Positions 17,969-27,751 of a stretch of 64,000 nt of DNA are shown here, one piece after another (the stretch's first letter is position 1; each line of letters opens with the position of its first letter). The notes under the pieces are model-generated. The model saw nothing but the letters and a program-made list of their open reading frames with translations. It was not told the DNA's origin and made no database searches. The stretch spans positions 620,001 to 684,000 of the forward strand of contig NW_027185566.1 in the NCBI RefSeq assembly GCF_040183065.1, given 5' to 3'. This DNA is from Periplaneta americana. Lineage: Eukaryota; Arthropoda; Insecta; Blattodea; Blattidae. The position numbers and the translations under genes were made by a program.

Positions 17969-19855
17969 TTAATAAAGAGAGCGAATCTCTCTAAAGTAAT
18001 GTTTTTGCACATATGTTCGCTTAACTTTTAAGGTTAATGTGAGTTCCTTATTAACTTCAAAATCATTGGGGATTAAAACAAAATCTTTGATTGGAGTTCT
18101 TTCAAATTCCTTAGTTTTATTGATATTTGTCCTAATAAAAGATTTAAAATAAGCTCTAATTTTTTCATTTTTACAAAGTGAAGCTCTATCGGTAAAAGGG
18201 ATGTTATTTTCTTTTGCGTAGTTGATAAGTTCGTTAAAATTAGGAACAATCAATGCCCCTAAAAATTTTTCATCCTGTCCCACAATTACAGAATAAGCAA
18301 TATAAGGTGTCTTACTCAAAGCCACTTCAAAAGGCTCTGTTTCGATATTTTCACCGTTAGCCAAAACTACAACATTTTTACTTCTTCCTACAATTCTCAT
18401 CGCATTATCTACATCTAGCTGGACAATATCTCCTGTTCGTAGGTAACCGTCAATAATGGTTTCATCTGTAGCCACTTTATTTTTATAATACCCGAGCATC
18501 ATTTGTGGGGATCTAACAAATAGTTCTCCCTTAGTACTATTTTTATTACCATGTTCATCTTGTAAAAAATAGTCCACACCATCTAGGAATGATGTTGTGC
18601 CCAATTTCCCATTGGGAAAAACCCTCGCCGATATTAAAGGTCCCATTTCTGTCATTCCATATCCTTCTATAAGCCCTACTCTTATATTCCTGAAAAATTT
18701 ATCGATAAACATAGGCAAATGAGCTCCTCCCGAAAGAAGAAACCTTAGTTTTTTTCCAAATTTTTTATTAATTTTACGAAAAACTAATAAGTACCCTAAA
18801 AATTGAAAAGGGTAAAGCAAAAATATTCCAATGGAACAAAAAATATCCAAAAATAGTTTGAAGAACATAGGAATCTTGATGGTATGAAAGTACTGATTAT
18901 CCTTAAAGCTGAAAAGACTGTAGTAAATATCAGTACACCAATAGAAAAATTTGAATAACCATCGAGATAATCTCTTCTGTTTTTTAATTAAGTTAAAAAC
19001 TCCATGATAAACTGATTCAAATACTCTAGGAACACCAGGAATAATTGTGGGAGAGGTTTTTTCAATATCTGCCAAAAATACCTGCCCTACAGGTTTTGAA
19101 TAAATGATAACGGAACCTGCATAAAAAACAAGATATTGAACAATCCGCTCATAAGCATGCCAAATGGGCAAAATAGTTAGAATTCTCTCTTTTCTGTATC
19201 TAATTTTTACAGTTCTAGTAATCTCTCTCAACTGAAAAGAAAAAGTACGATGGGTCAAACAAACTCCTTTGGGATTATCCGACGTTCCTGAAGTGTAGGT
19301 AATGGTAACAATATCCGAGATTTGTCCCTTGTTGATTTCCTCTAAAAGGAATTGATTTCTCTGTGTTGGAAGGTCTTGCCCAGATTTGACAAGATCGTAA
19401 AAAAAATGAACGTGATATTGGTCTTTTAGGTTCTGAGAAACAGGCTGAAGACTAATCAGCACCCTATTTTCAGCCAATCCTAATTCCACAATCCGAGTCA
19501 GCTCCCTTTCTCCATAAAACATAATAATATGAGCTTCTACATGTTCTACAAATAACTTTAAGTCTTTATCCGAAACATCCGTTCCACGAGGAACAGTGAT
19601 AATACCCAGAGACATCGCCGCAAAATCTGCCACTGCCCATTCTCTACAGTTATCCAAAAGTAAAAAAAATTTATCACCTCTTTTCAAACCCAAGTTAGTC
19701 ATAGAGATAGCAAACGCACTGGTATAATCTAGGAGATTTCCATAAGTCCAAGAAAGGAACTCACCATTTTCATCTTTAAACATCAAAGCGGTTCTATCTT
19801 CGTTTTGTCTTGCAACACCATATAGTAGATATGGTAGTGTTTGATCTAATATCAA
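17969..19855 (-). CDS. fadD: long-chain fatty acid-CoA ligase
   Basis: 628-residue AMP-forming acyl-CoA synthetase. The phosphate-binding loop is YTSGTSDNPKGV (187-198), followed by EGYGMTEMGP, the YLRTGDI motif and the hinge GRSKNVVVLANGENIE. It activates fatty acids as acyl-CoA, using ATP, at the inner membrane. A hydrophobic insert around residues 320-365 is seen in bacterial/plastid-type long-chain enzymes. The start is a TTG at 19855 with AAGGAG 8 nt upstream; no ATG fits. The cell may scavenge host or environmental fatty acids for lipid synthesis. It is followed downstream by the aminopeptidase gene, separated by 80 nt. Confidence 0.9.
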   Translation of the reverse strand: MILDQTLPYLLYGVARQNEDRTALMFKDENGEFLSWTYGNLLDYTSAFAISMTNLGLKRGDKFFLLLDNCREWAVADFAAMSLGIITVPRGTDVSDKDLKLFVEHVEAHIIMFYGERELTRIVELGLAENRVLISLQPVSQNLKDQYHVHFFYDLVKSGQDLPTQRNQFLLEEINKGQISDIVTITYTSGTSDNPKGVCLTHRTFSFQLREITRTVKIRYRKERILTILPIWHAYERIVQYLVFYAGSVIIYSKPVGQVFLADIEKTSPTIIPGVPRVFESVYHGVFNLIKKQKRLSRWLFKFFYWCTDIYYSLFSFKDNQYFHTIKIPMFFKLFLDIFCSIGIFLLYPFQFLGYLLVFRKINKKFGKKLRFLLSGGAHLPMFIDKFFRNIRVGLIEGYGMTEMGPLISARVFPNGKLGTTSFLDGVDYFLQDEHGNKNSTKGELFVRSPQMMLGYYKNKVATDETIIDGYLRTGDIVQLDVDNAMRIVGRSKNVVVLANGENIETEPFEVALSKTPYIAYSVIVGQDEKFLGALIVPNFNELINYAKENNIPFTDRASLCKNEKIRAYFKSFIRTNINKTKEFERTPIKDFVLIPNDFEVNKELTLTLKVKRTYVQKHYFREIRSLY

Positions 19856-19928
19856 TTCCCACTCTCCTTAGGCTGACTTTTCCAATCAGGGTAATAAAAT
19901 CTACAAAAACCACTTTTTATTTCAAAAT

Positions 19929-20384
19929 CTATTTTCTTTTTTCCAGTTCCAACAGATAGTTTTTAGTGTCTACCCCCCAAGCGTAGCCCCCTATCTTCCC
20001 TTGACTTGTAAGAACCCGATGACAGGGAACAATAATCATGTAAGGATTTTTCGCCATGGCACTCCCCACGGCTCGGAAAGCTAAGGGACTACCCACTTTT
20101 ACGGCAAGATCTTTATATGTTGTTTTTTGTCCATACAAAATCTGACATAGTGCTGAATAAACGTTAGTAATAAATGGAGAAGTATTATTTTGAGATAAAG
20201 GTAACTGAAATACCTTCAAAGTTCCATGAAAATAGGCTTCTAACTGTTTTTTTGTTTCTTGAGTTAAAAGATTTTTTTCCAATGTGGGTAGTGATTTTTC
20301 TACTTTCCTTACGCTCAAAAGGAACTGATCCTCAGCTCGTATTTCTAACAACCCTACAGGTGACTCCATAATATCTACAAACAT
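19929..20384 (-). CDS. ogt: methylated-DNA--protein-cysteine methyltransferase
   Basis: 151 residues. The active site is IIVPCHRV with acceptor C121; the preceding AFRAVGSAMAKNP carries the helix-turn-helix and arginine finger, and GKIGGYAWG closes the active-site loop. It removes O6-methyl groups from guanine by a suicide transfer. It has the short N-terminal domain of the Ogt type with no Ada part. The gene lies 73 nt upstream of the acyl-CoA ligase. GAGG ribosome site before the ATG. Confidence 0.93.
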   Translation of the reverse strand: MFVDIMESPVGLLEIRAEDQFLLSVRKVEKSLPTLEKNLLTQETKKQLEAYFHGTLKVFQLPLSQNNTSPFITNVYSALCQILYGQKTTYKDLAVKVGSPLAFRAVGSAMAKNPYMIIVPCHRVLTSQGKIGGYAWGVDTKNYLLELEKRK

Positions 20385-20463
20385 TTTACCTCAAAAATAT
20401 CTAACAGTCCTCTCTTTAGAAATATACTTTTCAGATAAAGTCTAGCCAATTTTTTTATACTAT

Positions 20464-20492
20464 TTGTTTTTTGAAAACTTTTTAGTTAGAAT
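20464..20492 (+). promoter_or_regulatory. promoter of the fourth POT-like gene
   Basis: TTGTTT (20464-20469), 17-nt spacer, TAGAAT (20487-20492). The start would be near 20499, leaving a leader of about 18 nt with a GAGGA site. Confidence 0.4.
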
Positions 20493-20516
20493 TAGACTCA
20501 CTTTTATGAGGAATTT

Positions 20517-22025
20517 ATGAAAACAACACCCAATCCATTGCAAAGACCAAAAGCCGCATATATTGTTCACATAGGACAAGTTTTATGGGGATTTTCTTAC
20601 TATGGTGTCTATATTATGATTCTTTCATTTTTTAAGAGAGCCTTACATTATGACGAAACCGCAGCAGTTACTCTTATGGGAGCCTACGGGGCTATGGGTC
20701 CTATGCTTAATTTTGTTGGAGGTGTTGTCTCTGATAAATTTTTAGGAGCTCGTCGTTCCTACTTTTTGGGGTATAGTCTTTATGTATTAGGGTACATCAT
20801 TTTGGCACTTGCCGCAACTGTTGTTATTACAAATCTATCTTTGGCTGTTTCATTGGGTATTACTGCCGTTGCTGTCATTTCTGTAGCACGGGGTGTGGCT
20901 AATGTTTCTAACGAGGTCATTATGACTAAATCTCACCAATCCACAGGTATGGAAAAAACACTGGATATTACATATAGTTATAACTATATGCTCAATAATG
21001 TGGGATCTTTATTAGGAAAAACACTTTTTGGGGTTATTTTAGGAGCCAGTTTTGGTATTATTGTCGCCTACCAAATTAACTTTTATACGGCTGCCGTAGT
21101 AATCTTGTTGGCAGTAGCTTTACAAGCTTTTAATCAAAAGAGTTTAGCCCAAGGTTCTAATCAAGCAGATTTAGAACCTCTTAATGTAAAAAAAGGTTTG
21201 GGTATTGCAGCTTATGTTGTTGCTCTTTTTATTTTTTGTTTTTTTGCTTTTCGTATGAACAGTACCGTTATTTCTTCTATTGTTTACCTAATGTTTATTT
21301 TTGCCATCATTTATTATATTGTTGAAATGCAAAAAATAGAAGGTTTAGAAAAAAACAACATGATTATTGCTCTGATTCTCTTTTTTGAGCTTCTTATCTT
21401 TTTTATATACTATAATCAGATGTTTACCTCTTTGGTGCTATACCCTATGAATGTTATGAAAGAACCAACTATTGCAGGAATTACTATAAAAGCGGAAATG
21501 ACTATGGTTTTCAATCCTCTTTGGTGTGTACTAGGAAGTCCAATTGTCATTGGGTTAGTGACATATCTTCTTAAAAGAGGAATGACCATACATGTAGGTT
21601 ATAAGTTTGCTATTGGGCTTTTTATGAGTGCAGGTTCCTACTTTTTATTTTGGTTATCCAGTTATATGGCTATTTTACATAATTCCGAAAGTATTTCTAT
21701 TGGTTGGATGTTTGCTGGTCATTCCTTAGTGGCTATGGCAGAGTTATTTGTAAATCTAGGAGTGGCTACTATATCTACGTTAGTTCCAAAACATATGACA
21801 GGAACCGTGTTAGGTATAAAAATTATGACCATGTCCGTAGGTTCCGTTTTGGCAGCACAGGTAGCCAAAGCAATCACACTAAAACAAAATACAACTTATG
21901 CACCTAATGAAATTTTTACAACATATCAGCCTTTTTTTGCAAACCTAGCCATTATGGCCACTATTTTTGGATTAGCGTTTGTCTTTACCACACTTTGGAT
22001 GAAAAAATTAGAAAAAAATTCTTAA
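20517..22025 (+). CDS. POT/PTR2-like peptide transporter (divergent)
   Basis: 502 residues, fourth paralogue, on the opposite strand from the other three. Helix 1 reads Q-V-L-W-G-F-S-Y-Y-G (21-30), again without the E-x-x-E-R of classical POT carriers. GGVVSDKFLG and YNYMLNNVGS mark the family. It is less like the 11984/15225 pair than they are like each other, and carries a G-N-V-L region typical of its own branch. Its own promoter lies just upstream. It should be an inner-membrane peptide importer; this rests on family. Confidence 0.83.
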   Translation: MKTTPNPLQRPKAAYIVHIGQVLWGFSYYGVYIMILSFFKRALHYDETAAVTLMGAYGAMGPMLNFVGGVVSDKFLGARRSYFLGYSLYVLGYIILALAATVVITNLSLAVSLGITAVAVISVARGVANVSNEVIMTKSHQSTGMEKTLDITYSYNYMLNNVGSLLGKTLFGVILGASFGIIVAYQINFYTAAVVILLAVALQAFNQKSLAQGSNQADLEPLNVKKGLGIAAYVVALFIFCFFAFRMNSTVISSIVYLMFIFAIIYYIVEMQKIEGLEKNNMIIALILFFELLIFFIYYNQMFTSLVLYPMNVMKEPTIAGITIKAEMTMVFNPLWCVLGSPIVIGLVTYLLKRGMTIHVGYKFAIGLFMSAGSYFLFWLSSYMAILHNSESISIGWMFAGHSLVAMAELFVNLGVATISTLVPKHMTGTVLGIKIMTMSVGSVLAAQVAKAITLKQNTTYAPNEIFTTYQPFFANLAIMATIFGLAFVFTTLWMKKLEKNS

Positions 22026-22026
22026 T

Positions 22027-22067
22027 CCCTAAATGAAAATTGTGAGGATTAGAAATCTCCATTTGGG
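22027..22067 (+). terminator. imperfect stem-loop after POT-like gene
   Basis: CCC-T-AAATG pairs with CATTTGGG with one bulge, and an inner GATT/AATC stem closes on AGA. It starts 2 nt after the stop at 22025. No T run follows. Confidence 0.35.
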
Positions 22068-22120
22068 TTATTTACAAAATAGTATTATATTTTGCGCATT
22101 CTAGTTTAAGGAGTTTTTTT

Positions 22121-23158
22121 TTGATAGAAGATCGAATTATTGTTATCCCATCATACGAACCAGAATCTCTTTTTATTGAGTTAATTCAAGAAATTAAGCA
22201 AAATTTTGCTCATATTGTTGTAGTTAACGACGGAAGTGATGATAGTTATAAAAATATTTTTAATGAGATTCAAAAAATTCCTGGAGTTATACTGTTAGAA
22301 CATAGACAAAATCAGGGTAAGGGAGCTGCACTAAAAACAGCTTTTCGTTATGTCTTGAAAAATTTCTCAAACTCTGTTAGTGTAGTCATGTGTGATGCCG
22401 ATGGTCAGCATTTGCCCGAAGATGTTCTCAGCGTTGCACAAGCATCTGCTGAAAACCCAGAATCATTCATCTTTGGTGTACGTAATTTCAGCCGAAGGAC
22501 AACTCCCTTTAGGAGCTGGTTTGGGAATGTACTAACTAAAATGATACTCAAGTTATTTTTGAAAACCCCTCTTAACGATACTCAAACAGGTTTAAGGGCT
22601 TACCCCACAAAGTACCTAACATACTTTATTGATGTCCCTTATGATCGTTATGAATATGATACAGAAAGTATTCTATTAATTTCTCAAAATTCTTGGGATA
22701 TCAAATCTGTTCCCATAAAGACCGTCTACATAGATGGCAACAGAAGCTCTCATTTTAATCCTGTGGTAGATTCATTGAAAATTTACTGGGTAATTTTGAG
22801 ATTTAGCATTGTTTCATTCCTTTCTTTTCTAATAGATATCAGTATTTTTGCCGTCATGACTATTTTTTCCTTTCCGACTTTTACAGCTTTACTCACTTCA
22901 AAAATTATTTCTGCCATTTTTAACTTTGCTGGACACAGATTTTTAACATTTCAGACGAAAAACAATATCATAAAAAGTTTGAGTTTGTATATTTTTCTGT
23001 GGGTTTTTAATTTATTTGTGGGTGTCTATCTTATTGATACTATGGTTATGATAACAGCTTATGATAAACTTTCCATTAAAATTTGCGTAGATATATTTTT
23101 ATTTATTGTTAACTTTCTCATAAGTAAATTATTTATTTTTAAAAAACCCCGAAAATAA
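22121..23158 (+). CDS. GT2 glycosyltransferase fused to a GtrA-like membrane domain
   Basis: 345 residues: residues 1-215 form a dolichyl-phosphate-sugar-synthase-like GT2 domain (VVVNDGSDD at 33-41, D-A-D-G at 92-95), and residues 226-343 a four-helix GtrA domain starting RFSIVSFLSF. The fusion would charge undecaprenyl phosphate with a sugar and present it across the membrane for envelope glycan decoration. The start is a TTG at 22121, with AAGGAG at 22108-22113, 7 nt upstream; no ATG lies nearby. It is not in an operon with a visible glycan cluster. Confidence 0.88.
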   Translation: MIEDRIIVIPSYEPESLFIELIQEIKQNFAHIVVVNDGSDDSYKNIFNEIQKIPGVILLEHRQNQGKGAALKTAFRYVLKNFSNSVSVVMCDADGQHLPEDVLSVAQASAENPESFIFGVRNFSRRTTPFRSWFGNVLTKMILKLFLKTPLNDTQTGLRAYPTKYLTYFIDVPYDRYEYDTESILLISQNSWDIKSVPIKTVYIDGNRSSHFNPVVDSLKIYWVILRFSIVSFLSFLIDISIFAVMTIFSFPTFTALLTSKIISAIFNFAGHRFLTFQTKNNIIKSLSLYIFLWVFNLFVGVYLIDTMVMITAYDKLSIKICVDIFLFIVNFLISKLFIFKKPRK

Positions 23159-23378
23159 AATACTGAGATTTTTATATGATTTATTTCCAGTCAAAAAATC
23201 TTTTTGTTACACTGTTGCTGAAATTAAATTCAGTGTTGTATACTGTAAAGAATATTTTTAAAACAAGACCCTAAATGAGTCAGAATTTTTGAGGTTATTT
23301 AAAACTAAATTTCGCATTATTGTCATTTGTATTTATATTTAAGACAGATCCTTTAAGAGATTACTTTGGAGCATAATT

Positions 23379-24422
23379 ATGTCGCGTATGCATAAATGTT
23401 TTTTGTGTTTATTTCTACTCTTTTTAATCTTACCCGTGCGTAATGTTTATGCGTACGCTTATGATGTAGAAGATGGAAGTTGTTACGGTTATGCCACTGA
23501 TATTTGTTCATTAGCAAAACAAGAACATGAGATGGGAGCTATGCTTCAGCTAGGGTTACCAGAAAAATCGGCCACTGTAAAAGCTTATGAAGTGGGCTTG
23601 GCTTTTGTATATCAAAACAATGTCAATTCTTATTTTTCAGTTCATACGGAATTTGGTGCTGGAGCTCTTTTAGCAAAAACACCTCTCATCTATGGGCTTT
23701 CTGCCAATTTAGGTACTGGAGTTAGGGCTTACCCTTGGAAACAATGGTTTTATATGGGAGCTGGATTAACTCTCAGGGGTATGTTCGCATTAGATGAATT
23801 TAATACCAATCTCAATTTGGCATTAATTGATGCTTTAACTGTACAGCTTTATGCTTTTATGGAATTGGGTTTTTCCTTTCCAGCAAGAGGTTCTACTTTT
23901 GATATTAACATCAAGTTCCGGCAAGATTTGCTAACAGCTTTTGGATTCACAACATTTTCTCACGATTTTGATCCTATTGCAAAAATGCCTGTTACTTTTG
24001 GTTTAGGGATCAATGGACTTTTTGGTAAGCTAGGAGCTCTCCCCGCGGAGAATGCGTATGATGCTCTCACTTTTGTAAGAGATCAAGATGCTTATATGAC
24101 GTTTTCTAATGTTTTCTTTGACTCAGAATCTACAGTCCTTTCTACAATGGCGGAGGCACAGATACAAAATATTCTAAAACTTGCCAAAAACTACAATCCG
24201 AGTTTAATTGTTGTTCGTGCCTATGGGGATATCCAGGATAAAAATATCAGAAAACAGCAAAAAGTGGCCAATGCAAGAGCACAAAATGTTCTAGAATACC
24301 TCGTTTCTTTAGGAGTCCATAAAGACAAAATCATTGCTATAGGCGTGCCTGCAAAACGCTCGACAACACAGGCACTTAAAGAAAGAAACCAGAGATTGGA
24401 AATTGTTCTTGTTAGGTCATAG
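23379..24422 (+). CDS. outer-membrane protein with C-terminal OmpA domain
   Basis: 347 residues. A Sec signal (cut near residue 26) leads to about 200 residues of alternating beta-strand pattern (likely barrel) and then an OmpA-like peptidoglycan-binding domain from about residue 238 (VFFDSESTVL) to the end. The domain keeps the AR..NV..YL helix (residues NARAQNVLEYL) and RNQRLEIV strand, but the usual GHTD binding loop reads AYGDIQD. It links outer membrane and cell wall. A TTTGGAG site precedes the ATG. Its function beyond structure is unknown. Confidence 0.82.
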   Translation: MSRMHKCFLCLFLLFLILPVRNVYAYAYDVEDGSCYGYATDICSLAKQEHEMGAMLQLGLPEKSATVKAYEVGLAFVYQNNVNSYFSVHTEFGAGALLAKTPLIYGLSANLGTGVRAYPWKQWFYMGAGLTLRGMFALDEFNTNLNLALIDALTVQLYAFMELGFSFPARGSTFDINIKFRQDLLTAFGFTTFSHDFDPIAKMPVTFGLGINGLFGKLGALPAENAYDALTFVRDQDAYMTFSNVFFDSESTVLSTMAEAQIQNILKLAKNYNPSLIVVRAYGDIQDKNIRKQQKVANARAQNVLEYLVSLGVHKDKIIAIGVPAKRSTTQALKERNQRLEIVLVRS

Positions 24423-24425
24423 AAC

Positions 24426-24457
24426 AAACACGGACTGCATTTAAAAAGTCTTTGTTT
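24426..24457 (+). terminator. hairpin between convergent genes
   Basis: AAACACGGACT pairs with AGTCTTTGTTT with one mismatch and one G-T pair, loop of 10 nt. It lies between the OmpA-like gene and the convergent SMR gene and could serve both. Confidence 0.45.
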
Positions 24458-24463
24458 ATTCCT

Positions 24464-24790
24464 TTAATGGGCTTGAGAAAATAGTTTCAGTAAAACAACC
24501 CCTACCACTACTAGTAGTGTCCCAAATATTTGGTAAATGTTAATAGGATCTTTATAATAGAAGACGCCGATAAGTGTAATCAAGACAATCCCCAGACCAG
24601 CCCAAATGGCATACACAATCCCAATAGGAATATCTTTAACAGCCAAACTCAAACAATAAAAAGCAATAACATAAGAAACAACGACAACCAAACTGGGTTT
24701 AAAGTTAGTAAATCCGTGGGTTAGCTTTAGAGCACTGGTTCCAACAACTTCTCCGAGAATAGCAATAAACAAATAAATAATATCCTTCAT
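24464..24790 (-). CDS. small multidrug resistance (SMR) exporter
   Basis: 108 residues with four membrane helices. The essential glutamate is E14 (AILGEVVGT) and the conserved tryptophan is W63 (YAIWAGLGIVLI), both at the same positions as in EmrE. It should work as a dual-topology dimer, exchanging protons for cationic drugs or small guanidinium compounds. There is only one copy here, so it is a homodimer type. No ribosome site is obvious before the ATG. Confidence 0.9.
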   Translation of the reverse strand: MKDIIYLFIAILGEVVGTSALKLTHGFTNFKPSLVVVVSYVIAFYCLSLAVKDIPIGIVYAIWAGLGIVLITLIGVFYYKDPINIYQIFGTLLVVVGVVLLKLFSQAH

Positions 24791-25084
24791 ACTGAATTAT
24801 TGTATCCAAACAAACTGTTTTTTCGATGCATTTTAAGTAAACAGAAGACCATATGAAGTCCTATCTAGTCTCTTTTTATGAGACTCTGCCACCATAACTT
24901 CCAGTAATAAATTATTAAAAGATTTATCAGAAAAAATATTTATCTGCTAAGATACATTACCTCCTTTTCTTAGACAGAATTTAACAAATTTTTCATTTAA
25001 AAAATATTTTGATATTATGTTAGATAATTTTCTTGATTTTAAATCTTTCTCAAAGTAAATTTATTTCCAAAAACTGGTGGTTTT

Positions 25085-25708
25085 ATGTCTTTTCAAATTA
25101 TTTCCCATCCTCTCATTTTAGATAAACTCTCTCGCATGCGTCGTTCTAGCACCGATCATAAAACATTCCGAGAAACATTAAATGAAATTTCCGCATTAAT
25201 GGCGTATGAAATCTTCAGAGATATTCCCATTGAAGAAACAACAGTAAAAACAGATTTGGCTACTACTACAGGATATAAAATTCAGCAAGATGTTGTCATT
25301 TTTCCTATCTTAAGAGCTGGTTTGGGTATGGTTGATGGTATATTAACTCTTATCCCTAATGCGAAGGTAGGACACATTGGAATTTTTAGAAATGAAGAAA
25401 CATTGGAACCCACACCTTATTTTTCTAAAAGTCCCAAAAATTTAGCCAATAGTTATTGTCTTATATTAGATCCTATGTTGGCCACAGGGAAAAGTCTTGC
25501 CTTAGCAATACAGGAAGTTAAAGAACTCGGAGCAAAACAAATAAAAGTTATGTGCCTAGTTGCAGCTCCTGAAGGAAAAGAGTACTTAATGCAAAAGTAT
25601 CCAGAAATAGACATATACGCCAGTGCATTGGATGAAAGATTAGACGAAAAAGGCTACATAGTACCAGGTCTTGGGGATGCGGGAGACCGTTTATTTGGCA
25701 CAAAATAG
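25085..25708 (+). CDS. upp: uracil phosphoribosyltransferase
   Basis: 207 residues, the standard length. The PRPP loop is DPMLATGKS (129-137), with FPILRAGLGM (73-82) and the C-terminal uracil-binding GLGDAGDRLFG. It converts uracil and PRPP to UMP for pyrimidine salvage in the cytoplasm. It stands alone; the 294 nt in front (24791-25084) hold no gene and I see only AT-rich sequence. The start follows a GGTGG site. Confidence 0.95.
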   Translation: MSFQIISHPLILDKLSRMRRSSTDHKTFRETLNEISALMAYEIFRDIPIEETTVKTDLATTTGYKIQQDVVIFPILRAGLGMVDGILTLIPNAKVGHIGIFRNEETLEPTPYFSKSPKNLANSYCLILDPMLATGKSLALAIQEVKELGAKQIKVMCLVAAPEGKEYLMQKYPEIDIYASALDERLDEKGYIVPGLGDAGDRLFGTK

Positions 25709-25728
25709 ACAAATTCCAATTATCCGAT

Positions 25729-26184
25729 TTACATGGGACCTAGAACAATAATGACTTTTTTATCTATACTTTGCAAATTGAGTTTACCGTTATGAATAAA
25801 AAAAGTTTGTACAAACGGAATGGTTTGTAAAAACAGTCCTTCCATTTTTGCAGTATTTCCGTTTAAACAGGCTTTTCTAGTTGTTGCAAACTGTGAAAAA
25901 CCGAGAACCATCTGATCTTGTTGTTCTGTAATGTAATATTGCCCTTTAAAATTGTTGCATCCAGAACTACCATAAACAGGAGCTTTATCCTTTATTATCT
26001 TACCAAAATGGATAGTCATTTTAATTTTACTAGGTATAACTTGATCTTTTATAGAAAGAACTCGCCATTCTGTATTATTTAGGGATATTTTTTGCGAAAC
26101 AATGACCTCTTTTTTTATCTCAGCATTGGCAAATAACACAGAAAAACATCCAAAAAACACCGCTACTCTAAAGATATATTTCAT
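25729..26184 (-). CDS. secreted META-domain protein
   Basis: 151 residues: signal peptide (cut near A21), then a META/HslJ domain with TEWRVLSI at the start, the conserved SGCNNFKGQY (GCNN motif) and ATTRKAC. Such proteins are envelope proteins linked in some bacteria with stress or antibiotic tolerance, but their mechanism is unknown. The two cysteines in the mature part may form a disulphide. It converges with upp with only 20 nt between stops. Confidence 0.8.
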   Translation of the reverse strand: MKYIFRVAVFFGCFSVLFANAEIKKEVIVSQKISLNNTEWRVLSIKDQVIPSKIKMTIHFGKIIKDKAPVYGSSGCNNFKGQYYITEQQDQMVLGFSQFATTRKACLNGNTAKMEGLFLQTIPFVQTFFIHNGKLNLQSIDKKVIIVLGPM

Positions 26185-26290
26185 AAAAACTCCTTAATTC
26201 TCTCTCCTGTATAAGTTAATCATAAAAATATTCTAAGCAAAAAGAATTGATTTTAAACTGACTTTTCATTATCATTTATAGGAGGTTCAA

Positions 26291-27751
26291 ATGGAAACAT
26301 CTACAATTATTTTTATTTCTCTTTTAGTAATTAAACTTGTAGTTATTCTAATTTTAGCTTGGTTCTCTTTACATAAAGGTTTGCAGACTTCTGATTTAAA
26401 AAAACAACTCCAAGAAAAAATTCAATCTTCAGAGTTAGTGTCAAGTATAAAGTCTCAATTGGAGGGGGACAAACGCGTTTTAGAGGAGCAGTTAAGACAT
26501 AAAGAAGAGAAAAATATGTCTTTAACAGAACAAACAAGACAAATTACCACCATCCAAGAACAAAATAAAGATCTAATAGTACAAATATCTGCAAAGAACG
26601 AAAAAATAGAACAATTAGAACAAACTCTCAAGGAACAAAAGGAATCTCTAGAGAAAATAACAGAACAAATGAAATTAGAATTTAAAAATATCTCCAATTC
26701 TCTTTTGGAAGAGCAAAGAACAAAATTTAAAGAGCAATCTGACGATAGTTTAAATTCTATTACCAAACCATTACGAGAAAATATTGCCGAATTTAGTAGG
26801 AAAATAGAAGATATCGACAAAGAACAGGCACAAAGAACCGTATTATTAAAAGACACAATTCAAAAAAATTCAGAAACAACTCAAGTTCTTGCCAATGCTT
26901 TCAGCAAGGATAAAAAACTACAAGGGAGCTGGGGAGAACACCACTTAGAAATGGTACTAGAACAGTCTGGGTTAACTCGAGGAAGAGAATACGAAACGGA
27001 GGTTTCGGTAAAGGGCCAAGGAGATTTACGAATTGATGCCCTGATAAAGTTACCAGAAAAAAAACATCTGATTATCGATTCCAAAGTATCCATTGTCAAT
27101 TATGCAAATATGCAAAATGCACAAACCCCAGAAGAACGGGAACGATTTCGAACTGAATTTTTGAAAAATGTGGAAGATCAAATTAAAAATTTAGGTTCAA
27201 AAAACTATCAAGATGCCCTAAAAAACGATATGGATCTGAGAAGCCCTGAGTTTGTTTTTATGTTTATGCCTTTGGAATCCGCATTTAGTTTTGCTCTTAA
27301 TGAAAATCCTAATCTCTATTCTTTAGCACTCCAAAAAAAAGTTGTTTTATGTTCTCCTACCACTCTATTTGGCTATCTTATGACGGTAGCTTCTATGTGG
27401 GCTGCCTCTCATCAAAATGATAACGCTCTACTTATAAAAAAAGCTGCCAGTGATTTAGTTAAACGAATGGCTGGTTTTGTAGATGAAATAAGCACATTAG
27501 AAAAAAATTTTGGAACTGCTCAAAAAACTCTTGAGAAAATTAAAACAAAATTGAACGGGCAACAGGGGGTTTTAAAAATTACTAAACAGCTAGATACTTT
27601 GGGAATAAAAAATACTCTAACAACTCAAGCATTAGAGGAAGATGCTCTAGACACACTAGAACATCAAAAAGAAGTACTCACTTCTTTACCCATTTTAGAA
27701 AAAGAAACACTATGGAAGGAGGAATCGAATGAAAATGTCCTACAGAATTAA
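26291..27751 (+). CDS. rmuC: DNA recombination protein RmuC family
   Basis: 486 residues: one N-terminal membrane helix (about 5-26), a long coiled coil (about 35-195) and the RmuC nuclease-like domain (about 205-400) with KLQGSWGEHHLEMVLE, DSKVSIVNY and the FMFMPLESA block. RmuC limits recombination between inverted repeats and has been linked to genome and phage defence. An AGGAGG site precedes the ATG. The next gene overlaps its end by 23 nt, so the two are translationally coupled. Confidence 0.9.
   Translation: METSTIIFISLLVIKLVVILILAWFSLHKGLQTSDLKKQLQEKIQSSELVSSIKSQLEGDKRVLEEQLRHKEEKNMSLTEQTRQITTIQEQNKDLIVQISAKNEKIEQLEQTLKEQKESLEKITEQMKLEFKNISNSLLEEQRTKFKEQSDDSLNSITKPLRENIAEFSRKIEDIDKEQAQRTVLLKDTIQKNSETTQVLANAFSKDKKLQGSWGEHHLEMVLEQSGLTRGREYETEVSVKGQGDLRIDALIKLPEKKHLIIDSKVSIVNYANMQNAQTPEERERFRTEFLKNVEDQIKNLGSKNYQDALKNDMDLRSPEFVFMFMPLESAFSFALNENPNLYSLALQKKVVLCSPTTLFGYLMTVASMWAASHQNDNALLIKKAASDLVKRMAGFVDEISTLEKNFGTAQKTLEKIKTKLNGQQGVLKITKQLDTLGIKNTLTTQALEEDALDTLEHQKEVLTSLPILEKETLWKEESNENVLQN

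Noticed and set aside
26455-26856. Serine/cysteine-rich minus-strand ORF opposite rmuC
   Set aside because: It is the antisense of the RmuC coiled coil; composition is a shadow of Glu/Lys-rich codons.
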